Shown in pieces: positions 1 through 6,769 of a stretch of DNA of 46,638 nt. The stretch spans positions 1 to 46,638 of the forward strand of contig JAUNOF010000007.1 in the NCBI GenBank assembly GCA_030537215.1, written 5' to 3'. This stretch comes from Lachnospiraceae bacterium. Its GTDB lineage: Bacteria; Bacillota; Clostridia; Lachnospirales; Lachnospiraceae. The translations under genes were made by a program, and so were the position numbers. The first letter of the stretch is position 1; the number at the start of each line of letters is the position of its first letter. The notes under the pieces were generated by a model. It was not told the DNA's origin, did no database searches, and saw only the letters and a program-made list of their open reading frames with translations.

Positions 1-299
1 TGGCTGCCGTGCTGGGCGGCGGATATTATCTGACCCACCGCACTCCGGCCTTTCGGGCCGAGGTGACAATTGACGGAACGCTGACGGAGGTTCTGGATCT
101 GTCCAAAGATCAGGAGGTGACTATCCACAGCCCAAATGGAGGCAGCAATGTTTTAGTGGTTCAGGACGGCGCCATCTGGTGTTCGGAAGCCTCCTGTCCG
201 GACAAGGTCTGCATTCACCAGGGAAAACAGTCTATGGACGGGGGGATTATCGTCTGCCTCCCCAATTACATGATCGTTCAGGTTATCGGGCAGGAATGA
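1..299 (+). CDS. NusG domain II-containing protein, 5'-truncated
   Basis: The open frame enters from the left edge (codons start at base 3 as Ala-Ala-Val-Leu-Gly-Gly-Gly) and ends at TGA 297-299. The missing N-terminus would be expected to hold a membrane anchor, since the visible part begins at the end of a hydrophobic stretch. The body is a small beta domain with the cysteine pattern CSEASCPDKVC followed by a CLPN motif, typical of the NusG_II family of small exported or membrane-anchored Firmicute proteins. These have no established biochemical role and are often found near Gx transporter or FMN-binding redox genes. The GTG at base 9 is probably internal rather than the true start. Family call is fairly secure; function is unknown. 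Confidence 0.75.
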   Translation, partial: AAVLGGGYYLTHRTPAFRAEVTIDGTLTEVLDLSKDQEVTIHSPNGGSNVLVVQDGAIWCSEASCPDKVCIHQGKQSMDGGIIVCLPNYMIVQVIGQE

Positions 300-387
300 T
301 CCGCCAGACCTGCCGAATAGTTCATCCGGCTCCTTCATATACATGTAGCGTGATATTTCACTCTGATTATGGAAAGGAGCCCTTTTT

Positions 388-1623
388 ATGTCCCGCCGTC
401 CCCGCCTTCCTATCCCCCGCCGCCGCATCGTCCTGCCTGGCCCCTCCAGGCTTTTTCTTTATGCAGAAACAGCTCTTCTTCTGATCCTTGGAATTTCTCT
501 GCTTTCCTCTTACCTGAAGCAATATCCGCCCTCCAGCCAGACAGGGGGCAGTTTTTATCAGATCGCCGATATCCCGCAGGGAACGAATCATGGCGAAACC
601 TCCCACAATCAGGAAGAGGCTGGGCCGCCGGACAGCGCCAGGCAGTCCGAGAGCGAATCCCAGCCCCAGGAGTCAAAAAAATTTATCAAATGGGTAGATT
701 TTACCGTCACCAGTGAAGCCATGACCAAGGCATTCCGGCTGGATGTGGATACCATTCAGCAGGAACCACATTTAAACTGGATTCAGCTGCTGGCTTATTT
801 AGGCGCCAGATATGGCGGAGATTTTTCCCGGTACAAAGCCGCCGATATGGATGCTTTAGTGCAGAAGCTGAAAAGCGGGCAGACGATGGAGGAATTGACA
901 GAAGAAATGAAGTATTACAATTACTATCTGGAAGCCTATTCTGCTGTTTTGGGCGGAATGGTGGGAACCTTTGAGGACGAAATTCCCATGGACCAGGTTC
1001 CGGACAGCGTTTCCTGCCGCCCTGCCGAGCCTGCAGAAGGCAGTTCTCAGCCCCAGACCGTCTGGGTCACCCGCTACGGCCTGAAAGCCTTTTCCCCCAT
1101 CGCCAAGGGCTTCCCCTACTCCGAGTTCGACGATTTCGGCACAGCCAGAAGCTACGGCTTTAAGCGGCAGCATCTGGGGCATGATATGATGGGGCAGGTG
1201 GGCAGTCCCATTATCGCCGTAGAGTCCGGCATCGTGGAGGCTCTTGGCTGGAACCAATACGGCGGCTGGCGCATCGGCATCCGCTCCTTTGACAAAAAGC
1301 GGTATTACTACTACGCCCATCTGCGAAAAAATTACCCCTACCAATCCAACCTCACAGAGGGCTGCACCGTCCAGGCCGGCGATGTGATCGGCTACATGGG
1401 ACGCACGGGGTACAGCCTCACGGAAAACACCAACAACATTGACGAACCTCACCTGCATTTCGGCCTGCAGCTGATTTTTGATGAATCCCAGAAGGAAGGA
1501 AATAATGAAATCTGGATCAGCTGTTATGAACTGGTTAAATTTCTCCATCAGAACCAGTCTCTCACCGAAAAAACACCCGATACCAAGGAATGGCATCGGG
1601 TGTACCGGACAAAAGATTTTTGA
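388..1623 (+). CDS. Membrane-anchored M23 family metallopeptidase
   Basis: A 411-residue protein with a short basic N-terminus and one membrane segment (about residues 23-42), then a Ser/Gln/Glu-rich linker, an alpha-helical region (about 100-190) and a C-terminal M23 (LytM-like) zinc peptidase domain. Zinc and catalytic residues are visible: H262 and D266 in HLGHD, H311 in YAHL, and H355/H357 in HLHF. M23 enzymes cut peptide cross-links in peptidoglycan or act as scaffolds in sporulation and division; the anchor places this one outside the membrane. The start is fixed by AAAGGAG at 373-379. The gene is convergent with the ABC permease operon, leaving one base between stop codons, and its last codons hold that operon's terminator. 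Specific substrate unknown. Confidence 0.85.
   Translation: MSRRPRLPIPRRRIVLPGPSRLFLYAETALLLILGISLLSSYLKQYPPSSQTGGSFYQIADIPQGTNHGETSHNQEEAGPPDSARQSESESQPQESKKFIKWVDFTVTSEAMTKAFRLDVDTIQQEPHLNWIQLLAYLGARYGGDFSRYKAADMDALVQKLKSGQTMEELTEEMKYYNYYLEAYSAVLGGMVGTFEDEIPMDQVPDSVSCRPAEPAEGSSQPQTVWVTRYGLKAFSPIAKGFPYSEFDDFGTARSYGFKRQHLGHDMMGQVGSPIIAVESGIVEALGWNQYGGWRIGIRSFDKKRYYYYAHLRKNYPYQSNLTEGCTVQAGDVIGYMGRTGYSLTENTNNIDEPHLHFGLQLIFDESQKEGNNEIWISCYELVKFLHQNQSLTEKTPDTKEWHRVYRTKDF
1568..1603 (-). terminator. Rho-independent terminator of the CUT1 importer operon, inside the M23 coding end
   Basis: On the minus strand a perfect 9-bp outer stem (bases 1595-1603 with 1573-1581), extended by an inner CCA/TGG pairing, is followed by a T run (complement of the A run at 1568-1572). 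It sits just downstream of the permease stop at 1625, so it fits termination of the minus-strand operon. It lies wholly within the last 20 or so codons of the convergent M23 gene. Confidence 0.8.
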
Positions 1624-1624
1624 T

Positions 1625-2449
1625 TTACCCCTTTACAGCACCCATGGTAATACCCTGGGTAAAGTAATTCTGGAATAACAGGAACACGGTTACGATGGGA
1701 ACGGCTGCCAGCGCCGCGCCGGCCATGATCACACCGTAGTTGGTGGAGAACTCCTGCTGCAGGGTTGCAACACCTAAGGAGATGGTTAAGTTGGTACGGC
1801 TGTTTAACATAACCAACTGCATAAAGTAATCGTTCCAGGTATTGATGAAGGTGAAGATAGCCAGAGCGCCCAGGCCAGGCTTTACGATGGGCATTACAAT
1901 GCTGGTAAAGGTGCGGATCTCGCCGCTTCCGTCGATTTTAGCCGCCTCCAGAAGCTCTGTAGGAACATTCTCGCTGAACTGCTTCATCAGGAAGATACCG
2001 AAGGGCCAGCCGCACAGCGGAAGGATGATGGCCCAGGAGGAATCGTGGATTCCCATAAAGGAAACCAGCTTCATCAGAGGAACCAGGATAACCTGCTTAG
2101 GCAGCGCCATAGCAAATACGAAGATACTGAACAGCAGCTTATCGCCGTAAAACCGTTTCTTTGCCAGAACATAGCCTGCCATAGAGGCGGTAACGCAGAT
2201 GATGATCAGCGTCAGGCCGGAGATAAATACACTGTTCCACAGCCACTGCAGCGCCGGATTCTGAAACAGCTTATTGAAGTTTTCCAGCGTCGGGTTCATG
2301 GGCCACCATTCCGGAGGAAGCTTTACCGTAACCTTCTGAGACTTGAATGCGCCGGTTAATATCCAGTAAAACGGGAAGATAAAAATGATACTGAGCACCA
2401 GAAGGAAAATCATGCAGACAATATCAAGGGGTTTTGTTTTATTCTTCAT
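1625..2449 (-). CDS. CUT1-family sugar ABC transporter permease (MalG-like), probable sialic acid importer
   Basis: A 274-residue inner-membrane permease with about six hydrophobic segments and the EAA loop that contacts the ATPase (ELLEAAKIDGSGEIRTF, about residues 165-182). The C-terminus GITMGAVKG is typical of MalG-like CUT1 permeases. It is last in the SBP-permease-permease operon with a 15-bp gap from its partner, and starts behind AGGAGGG. The operon has no ATPase, so energy is probably supplied by a shared MsmX/MsmK-type ATPase encoded elsewhere. The order SBP-permease-permease beside nanA matches the sugar-type sialic acid importer known from Streptococcus pneumoniae. Substrate assignment rests on context only. 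Confidence 0.85.
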   Translation of the reverse strand: MKNKTKPLDIVCMIFLLVLSIIFIFPFYWILTGAFKSQKVTVKLPPEWWPMNPTLENFNKLFQNPALQWLWNSVFISGLTLIIICVTASMAGYVLAKKRFYGDKLLFSIFVFAMALPKQVILVPLMKLVSFMGIHDSSWAIILPLCGWPFGIFLMKQFSENVPTELLEAAKIDGSGEIRTFTSIVMPIVKPGLGALAIFTFINTWNDYFMQLVMLNSRTNLTISLGVATLQQEFSTNYGVIMAGAALAAVPIVTVFLLFQNYFTQGITMGAVKG

Positions 2450-2464
2450 AATGGTTCCTCCCTC

Positions 2465-3361
2465 CTAATATTCTACATCGCTGCCCAAAGCCTTAAACTG
2501 GATAAAGCTGATGGCACCGATCATCAGAGCCAGAATCACGCCCATGGCGTTGGCATAGCCGTATTCAAATCGTTTAAATGCAGTTTCATACAGATAGTAC
2601 ATAATGGTAGTGGTTCGGTAGTTGGGTCCGCCGGAGGTCAGCAGCTGGATCAGTGAGAAGCACTGGAAGGAGTTGATGGTGGTGATCACCACGATGTAAA
2701 GGGTAGTGGGCAGAAGGCTGGGCCATTTGATCTTCCAGAATACCTGCAGGTCATTAGCGCCGTCCACCTGCGCCGCCTCCACATAATCCTTCGGAACGTT
2801 TCCCAGAGATGCGATATAAAGGATAATGGGCTGGCCTACGCTGGTGGTGATCAGGATGATCAGGATCGCCCACAGCGCATATTTTTTATCACCGGTCCAC
2901 ATGATGTTACGCTCGATCAGGTGAAGGGATTTCAGCATCCAGTTTAAGATACCATTTAACGGGTCGTAGATCCATTTCCAAACAACGGTTACAGCCACGG
3001 TACCAGTAACCACCGGAAGGAAGAATACGCAGCGGAAGAAGGAACGTGTCACCGGATTCTTCTCATAGGTCAGGGCCGCCACAAACAGGGCAAAGAACAC
3101 GGTCAGCGGCACGGAACCGATTACCAGGAACAGGGTATTGACCAGAGATTTCTGCCACACCGGATCCTGGAACATGGTCACATAGTTGGATAATCCGGTA
3201 AAGGTCATGCCCTTCATATTATAGCGGAACAGACTGGTAACAACTCCCATTCCCATGGGAAGCAGCACAAACACCACGAAGAAAATCAGTGCCGGCGCAA
3301 GGAACGCATAAGCAACCATGGTCTCTCTCATGCGGATCTTATTCATCTTTTTCGGCTTCAT
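2465..3361 (-). CDS. CUT1-family sugar ABC transporter permease (MalF-like), probable sialic acid importer
   Basis: A 298-residue permease with a basic N-terminus, about six membrane segments and an EAA motif (DYVEAAQVDGANDLQVFWKI, about residues 190-209). It pairs with the MalG-like permease downstream to form the membrane channel. The ribosome site AAGGAGGTC lies just before the ATG at 3361. A strong hairpin separates it from the binding-protein gene upstream, the usual arrangement for making more binding protein than permease. Family call is secure; sialic acid as substrate is inferred from adjacent nanA and nearby nanE/nanK. Confidence 0.85.
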   Translation of the reverse strand: MKPKKMNKIRMRETMVAYAFLAPALIFFVVFVLLPMGMGVVTSLFRYNMKGMTFTGLSNYVTMFQDPVWQKSLVNTLFLVIGSVPLTVFFALFVAALTYEKNPVTRSFFRCVFFLPVVTGTVAVTVVWKWIYDPLNGILNWMLKSLHLIERNIMWTGDKKYALWAILIILITTSVGQPIILYIASLGNVPKDYVEAAQVDGANDLQVFWKIKWPSLLPTTLYIVVITTINSFQCFSLIQLLTSGGPNYRTTTIMYYLYETAFKRFEYGYANAMGVILALMIGAISFIQFKALGSDVEY

Positions 3362-3383
3362 AGCCAGACCTCCTTAAAAACCG

Positions 3384-3418
3384 TCTCCCCATATTACGTT
3401 GTCTGTAATATGGGGAGA
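3384..3418 (-). terminator. Intercistronic hairpin between binding protein and permease genes
   Basis: A perfect 13-bp inverted repeat (3384-3396 with 3406-3418, 9-nt loop) lies in the 110-bp gap between SBP and permease. On the minus strand it is followed by CGGTTTTTAAGG, giving only a short T run. It most likely acts as a leaky terminator or mRNA-protecting structure that raises SBP over permease expression. Confidence 0.7.
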
Positions 3419-3471
3419 AATCTGTCTGCATGTTTCAAATATGCCATACCATTGCTGTCATTTTGAAAAAC

Positions 3472-4854
3472 CTATTTTGCGTTTTCGATGGACTGATTTG
3501 CCTTTGCCACGAAATCATCCAGCGCGGCCTGCGGCTCGGAGTCGCCGTTGATCACTGCCTGCAGCATCGGGAACCAGTAGGTTCTCATCTCAGCAAAGCC
3601 AGGAATGGTATTGTAATATGGAGAATAGTATTTGGTCAGGGATGCATAGAAGTTCATCTCAGCATCGCCGGGATATAAATCGCCCATGGACTGGCGAACC
3701 GGGAATACGCTGGTCTTTACTACGTTCTTCGGGCCCCACTCTTCATCGTTGCAGATAAAGTCGATAAATTTCTTGGAAGCTTCTGCTCTTGCAGCATCGC
3801 CGTTGTCAAATACACAGAAACCATTTACCAGATACTCTAATGCCGGCACGCCGTCCTCAGACGGGAATGGAAGCGCAATGGCCTCGATACCGTTCTCAGC
3901 CAGGGTTTCTGCACGCTGGCTTGCCAGACCTGGGGACCACAGGGTGGTGAATGCGGTGTTGCCAGCCACGAACTGGTCTACGTCCTCGCCGCCGTTGTAT
4001 GCGGAACCGTTTAACATCAGACCGTTGTCAACCCACTCTTTGATCTTGGTCATAGCCTTTACGCCGCCCTCATCATTGATGGTGTAGGTGGTAACGGCGT
4101 CATCGGTTACGGAGCTGTCATACAGGTTGGTTACAAATGCGCGGATACCCTGATCGCCGCCCTGGCCGGAGCAGTATACGGTAGCGCCCATGTAGCCTGC
4201 ATCGTACAGCTTCTGCATCATCTGCTCAAACTGCTCGGTAGTCCAGGTTCTGTCACCCTCTAAGTTAATGCAGTCCATAGCTCCTGCATCCTCCAACGCG
4301 TTCTTGCTCACTGCCATGCAGAATGCTGCAGTACTGATAGGATACATATAGTAGCTGTCGCCGGACATACAGGAATTTAACAGCGCCTCATTATCTACAT
4401 CCTTAATATAATCCTCGGTAAACATGTCGTCTAATGCTACCAGCTTTCCGTTCTGCGCATAGGAGATGATACGTCCAGGCGCATCGAAAAGCACATCGCA
4501 GACGGTTCCTGCCTCGATGGCTGCGGTGATCTTCTCCGGTCCGGAGGTAAAGTCGATGGTCTCCAGCTTTACGGTAATGTCAGGATTCTTTGCCTGGAAT
4601 GCATCGATGATCTCCTGCTCGTAGGTTCCTGCCGGATTATCGCCGTCCTGGGCAAAGGTTGGGAATGCCCACCAGGTGATCTCTGTTGTGCCGCCGGCTG
4701 ATGCTTCTGCCGGAGCTGCTGCGGAATCAGCAGCCTTGTCTGCTGTAGTTGCCGCCGGAGCTGCTGTGGTGCTGGAAGCGCCGCCTCCGCCGCATCCTGC
4801 CAGAGCAGATACCGCCATCGCCATAACCAGACCTAAGGATAATGCTTTTTTCAT
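3472..4854 (-). CDS. Sugar ABC transporter substrate-binding lipoprotein (SBP_bac_1), probable sialic acid binding protein
   Basis: A 460-residue family-1 extracellular solute-binding protein. It has a lipoprotein signal peptide with lipobox ALAGC (lipidated Cys21), a low-complexity Ala/Thr/Gly linker (about 22-55), then the two-lobe binding fold beginning ITWWAFPTF. It would be tethered outside the membrane and deliver ligand to the two downstream permeases. It has its own promoter (TTGACA-17-TATAGT) and ribosome site AAAGGAGG. Its position next to nanA and the family match (the S. pneumoniae sugar-type importer) point to sialic acid or a sialylated derivative; the binding-site residues cannot be assigned by eye. 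Confidence 0.85.
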   Translation of the reverse strand: MKKALSLGLVMAMAVSALAGCGGGGASSTTAAPAATTADKAADSAAAPAEASAGGTTEITWWAFPTFAQDGDNPAGTYEQEIIDAFQAKNPDITVKLETIDFTSGPEKITAAIEAGTVCDVLFDAPGRIISYAQNGKLVALDDMFTEDYIKDVDNEALLNSCMSGDSYYMYPISTAAFCMAVSKNALEDAGAMDCINLEGDRTWTTEQFEQMMQKLYDAGYMGATVYCSGQGGDQGIRAFVTNLYDSSVTDDAVTTYTINDEGGVKAMTKIKEWVDNGLMLNGSAYNGGEDVDQFVAGNTAFTTLWSPGLASQRAETLAENGIEAIALPFPSEDGVPALEYLVNGFCVFDNGDAARAEASKKFIDFICNDEEWGPKNVVKTSVFPVRQSMGDLYPGDAEMNFYASLTKYYSPYYNTIPGFAEMRTYWFPMLQAVINGDSEPQAALDDFVAKANQSIENAK

Positions 4855-4958
4855 AAGAAACTCCTCCTTTTTTAATATGTTTTTTCGGGAAGCTTTTGAA
4901 AGCTTCTCTTCCAGAAGCCGATCCTTGATCCTGCATCCTGGATTTTCCTGTTAAGGAT

Positions 4959-4987
4959 ACTATAGCAAACTTTTTCCTTTTTGTCAA
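4959..4987 (-). promoter_or_regulatory. Promoter of the CUT1 (sugar-type) importer operon
   Basis: Minus strand: -35 TTGACA (4982-4987), 17-bp spacer, -10 TATAGT (4959-4964), close to the sigma-A consensus. The -35, spacing and -10 are identical to those of the Dpp-type SBP gene, including the TTGC just before the -10. A GAAGCTTT/AAAGCTTC hairpin (4889-4906) lies in the leader. Confidence 0.85.
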
Positions 4988-5128
4988 TTTGTTGTGAAAA
5001 AAATTTTTATTTTATTTTTCTTCGTCATTTTTATTGTTTTTTCCGCAAAAAATCAGCTTTCACTTTATCTTTTCACAGTGTTAATGCGCCAGTTATCTTT
5101 TCGTCTTATGCAATTTGCTTAAAATGTA

Positions 5129-5163
5129 AAAATCAGGGATCTGGCCAACAGATCCCTGATTTT
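5129..5163 (-). terminator. Terminator downstream of nanA
   Basis: A perfect 15-bp stem (5129-5143 with 5149-5163) with a 5-nt loop. On the minus strand it is followed by TTTTTAC and ATTTT. It ends the nanA transcript before the promoter of the CUT1 operon, making nanA and the importer separate transcription units. A-rich flanks on both sides could allow function in both directions. Confidence 0.85.
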
Positions 5164-5196
5164 ATACGTTTTAACCAATCAAAATCTTTAAAAATT

Positions 5197-5217
5197 GTAA
5201 CTGTTCTGAATAGTTAC
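5197..5217. repeat. Degenerate copy of the GTAACTGTTC intergenic repeat
   Basis: GTAACTGTTCTGAATAGTTAC: a small inverted repeat (GTAACT/AGTTAC) sharing its first ten bases with three other intergenic copies in the window. It lies just 3' of the nanA stop. Confidence 0.5.
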
Positions 5218-5223
5218 TAAAAC

Positions 5224-6141
5224 TTAACAAAATTTAGCAATTGCCTCATCGATCATAGCGGCACACTTCTTCACCTGATCCATATCCTCCAGCACTAAGG
5301 CAGGCATTGGCTTTCTGACAGAACCAATATCCAGGCCTTCACGAATCTTGATGATCTCCTTCATCACAGCATACAGGTTGCCCTTGCAGGAGCACATTGC
5401 ATAGATGATGGCGTCTGCTGCAAACTGGATCTCTCTTGCAGCCGCAAAATCACCAGCTCTGCACAGGTCAAACATCTTAATATACAGCTCCGGCATTACC
5501 CCATAGGTTCCGCCGATACCGCCGTCTGCACCCATAGCCAGACCGGAAACCAGCTGCTCGTCCGGACCATTAAACACGACAAAGCCCTCGCCGCCGTCCA
5601 TCTTAAACATCTGGATATCCTGAACCGGCATGGAGCTGTTCTTAACAGCAGCAACTCTCGGGTTCTTTAACATCTCATGGAACAGAGGCATGGTCAGCGC
5701 TACTCCTGCAAGCTGCGGAATATTATAGATCACAAAATCGGTATTTGGAGCAGCAGCGGAAATATCATTCCAGTACTGTGCAATAGCATGCTCCGGCAGA
5801 TGGAAATAGATCGGCGGAATCGAAGCAACTGCATCAACGCCCAGGCTCTCTGCATGAGCTGCCAGTTCGCAGCTGTCTGCAGTATTATTGCAGGCTACAT
5901 GTGCGATCACAGTCATCTTTCCCTTGGCCACTTCCATAACAGCCTCCAGGATCTCTTTTCTCTCTTCCTTGCTCTGGTAGATGCACTCGCCGGAAGAACC
6001 GCCTACGTAAACGCCCTTCACGCCCTTTTTTAACAGATGCTCAGCCAGTGCAATGGTGCGCTCACGGCTTACCTTGCCATCCTCATCATAGCATGCGTAA
6101 AATGCCGGGATAATTCCCTGGTACTTGGTAATATCTCTCAT
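5224..6141 (-). CDS. nanA: N-acetylneuraminate lyase
   Basis: A 305-residue DHDPS/NAL-family class I aldolase that cleaves N-acetylneuraminate to ManNAc and pyruvate in the cytoplasm. Visible features are the GGSSGE carboxylate-binding motif, catalytic Tyr139 in YNIPQ and Schiff-base Lys167 in VAAVKNSS. Length fits NanA. Start chosen at the ATG 6139-6141, preceded by AAGGGTGG, rather than an upstream in-frame start at 6195. It has its own promoter and terminator, and lies between the flavoprotein/anomerase genes and the CUT1 importer. nanE and nanK for the next steps are at 16.5-18.2 kb. A related lyase/DHDPS specificity is possible, but the nan context makes NanA by far the best call. Confidence 0.92.
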   Translation of the reverse strand: MRDITKYQGIIPAFYACYDEDGKVSRERTIALAEHLLKKGVKGVYVGGSSGECIYQSKEERKEILEAVMEVAKGKMTVIAHVACNNTADSCELAAHAESLGVDAVASIPPIYFHLPEHAIAQYWNDISAAAPNTDFVIYNIPQLAGVALTMPLFHEMLKNPRVAAVKNSSMPVQDIQMFKMDGGEGFVVFNGPDEQLVSGLAMGADGGIGGTYGVMPELYIKMFDLCRAGDFAAAREIQFAADAIIYAMCSCKGNLYAVMKEIIKIREGLDIGSVRKPMPALVLEDMDQVKKCAAMIDEAIAKFC

Positions 6142-6240
6142 AATAAACCACCCTTCTCCGCCTTTTGCGGTCTTAATTCTTGTGGTATGCAGCAATCCAG
6201 ACTCCTTCGCTGCTGCAGGCCAAAATCCATCTGCAACTGT

Positions 6241-6268
6241 AGTATACCACTTCGGTAATTTTTTTCAA
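6241..6268 (-). promoter_or_regulatory. nanA promoter
   Basis: Minus strand: -35 TTGAAA (6263-6268), 16-bp spacer, -10 TATACT (6241-6246), then about 100 bases to the nanA start codon. It lies between the yhcH stop and nanA, so nanA can be transcribed apart from the upstream transporter operon. No clear terminator was seen after yhcH, so readthrough is also possible. Confidence 0.75.
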
Positions 6269-6311
6269 TATAATTCATAATTCAAAAAAATTTTCTTTTA
6301 TGTCAGCGCTG

Positions 6312-6761
6312 CTACAGCCGAACCTTCACCACTGCTTTCTCCACCAGACAGCTTCCATCCAGTTCCACCTTCACCATATGGGCATCCTCCGGAAATGCGA
6401 TCAGCACATCCCCTGGAGCCATATGGATGATCTGCTCCACATCACCAGCACAGTCAATGCCGTCATTGATCTCATCTCTTCCGGTCTCCTGCATATGTGC
6501 CATATCACTGATTCCGATGCGCTCCCTGCCGGACAGGAGAAGATGGATATCCAGATGCTTCTCATGAGCTTCAAAGGCGGCCTGTTCCAAAGGCATGGTG
6601 TTATAGTGAAACCGGTTGATAAACACCTGATCGCCGTCCACCTCATTCCGTCCCATGGACAAAGTCTGAAGATCACAGGTTTTTAAAAATGTAATTGCCT
6701 TATCAAGATTTGTATGGATTCCCAGGTAGGAATCCAGATATTTCATTTTTGTATAAATCAT
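6312..6761 (-). CDS. yhcH: YhcH/YjgK/YiaL family protein, likely N-acetylneuraminate anomerase (NanQ-type)
   Basis: A 149-residue cupin-fold protein. The motif EAHEKHLDIHLLLSG and the later APGDVLIAFPEDAHM segment carry the His/Asp/Glu metal-binding pattern of the DUF386 family. E. coli YhcH (NanQ) speeds conversion of alpha-Neu5Ac to the beta anomer, or the reverse, so that lyase and transport can keep pace. It begins 8 bases after the flavoprotein stop and is the last gene of the Dpp-type operon, directly before nanA. The sialic acid anomerase role is inferred from family and location; some family members act on other sugars. Confidence 0.85.
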   Translation of the reverse strand: MIYTKMKYLDSYLGIHTNLDKAITFLKTCDLQTLSMGRNEVDGDQVFINRFHYNTMPLEQAAFEAHEKHLDIHLLLSGRERIGISDMAHMQETGRDEINDGIDCAGDVEQIIHMAPGDVLIAFPEDAHMVKVELDGSCLVEKAVVKVRL

Positions 6762-6769
6762 CTTGCCTG

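Noticed and set aside
856..1596. 246-residue minus-strand frame inside the M23 gene
   Set aside because: It is the antisense shadow of a gene with clear zinc motifs and a good ribosome site.
4981..5220. 79-residue plus-strand frame in the nanA-SBP gap
   Set aside because: It runs through the terminator, promoter and repeat, has AT-driven Phe/Lys/Ser composition and no ribosome site.
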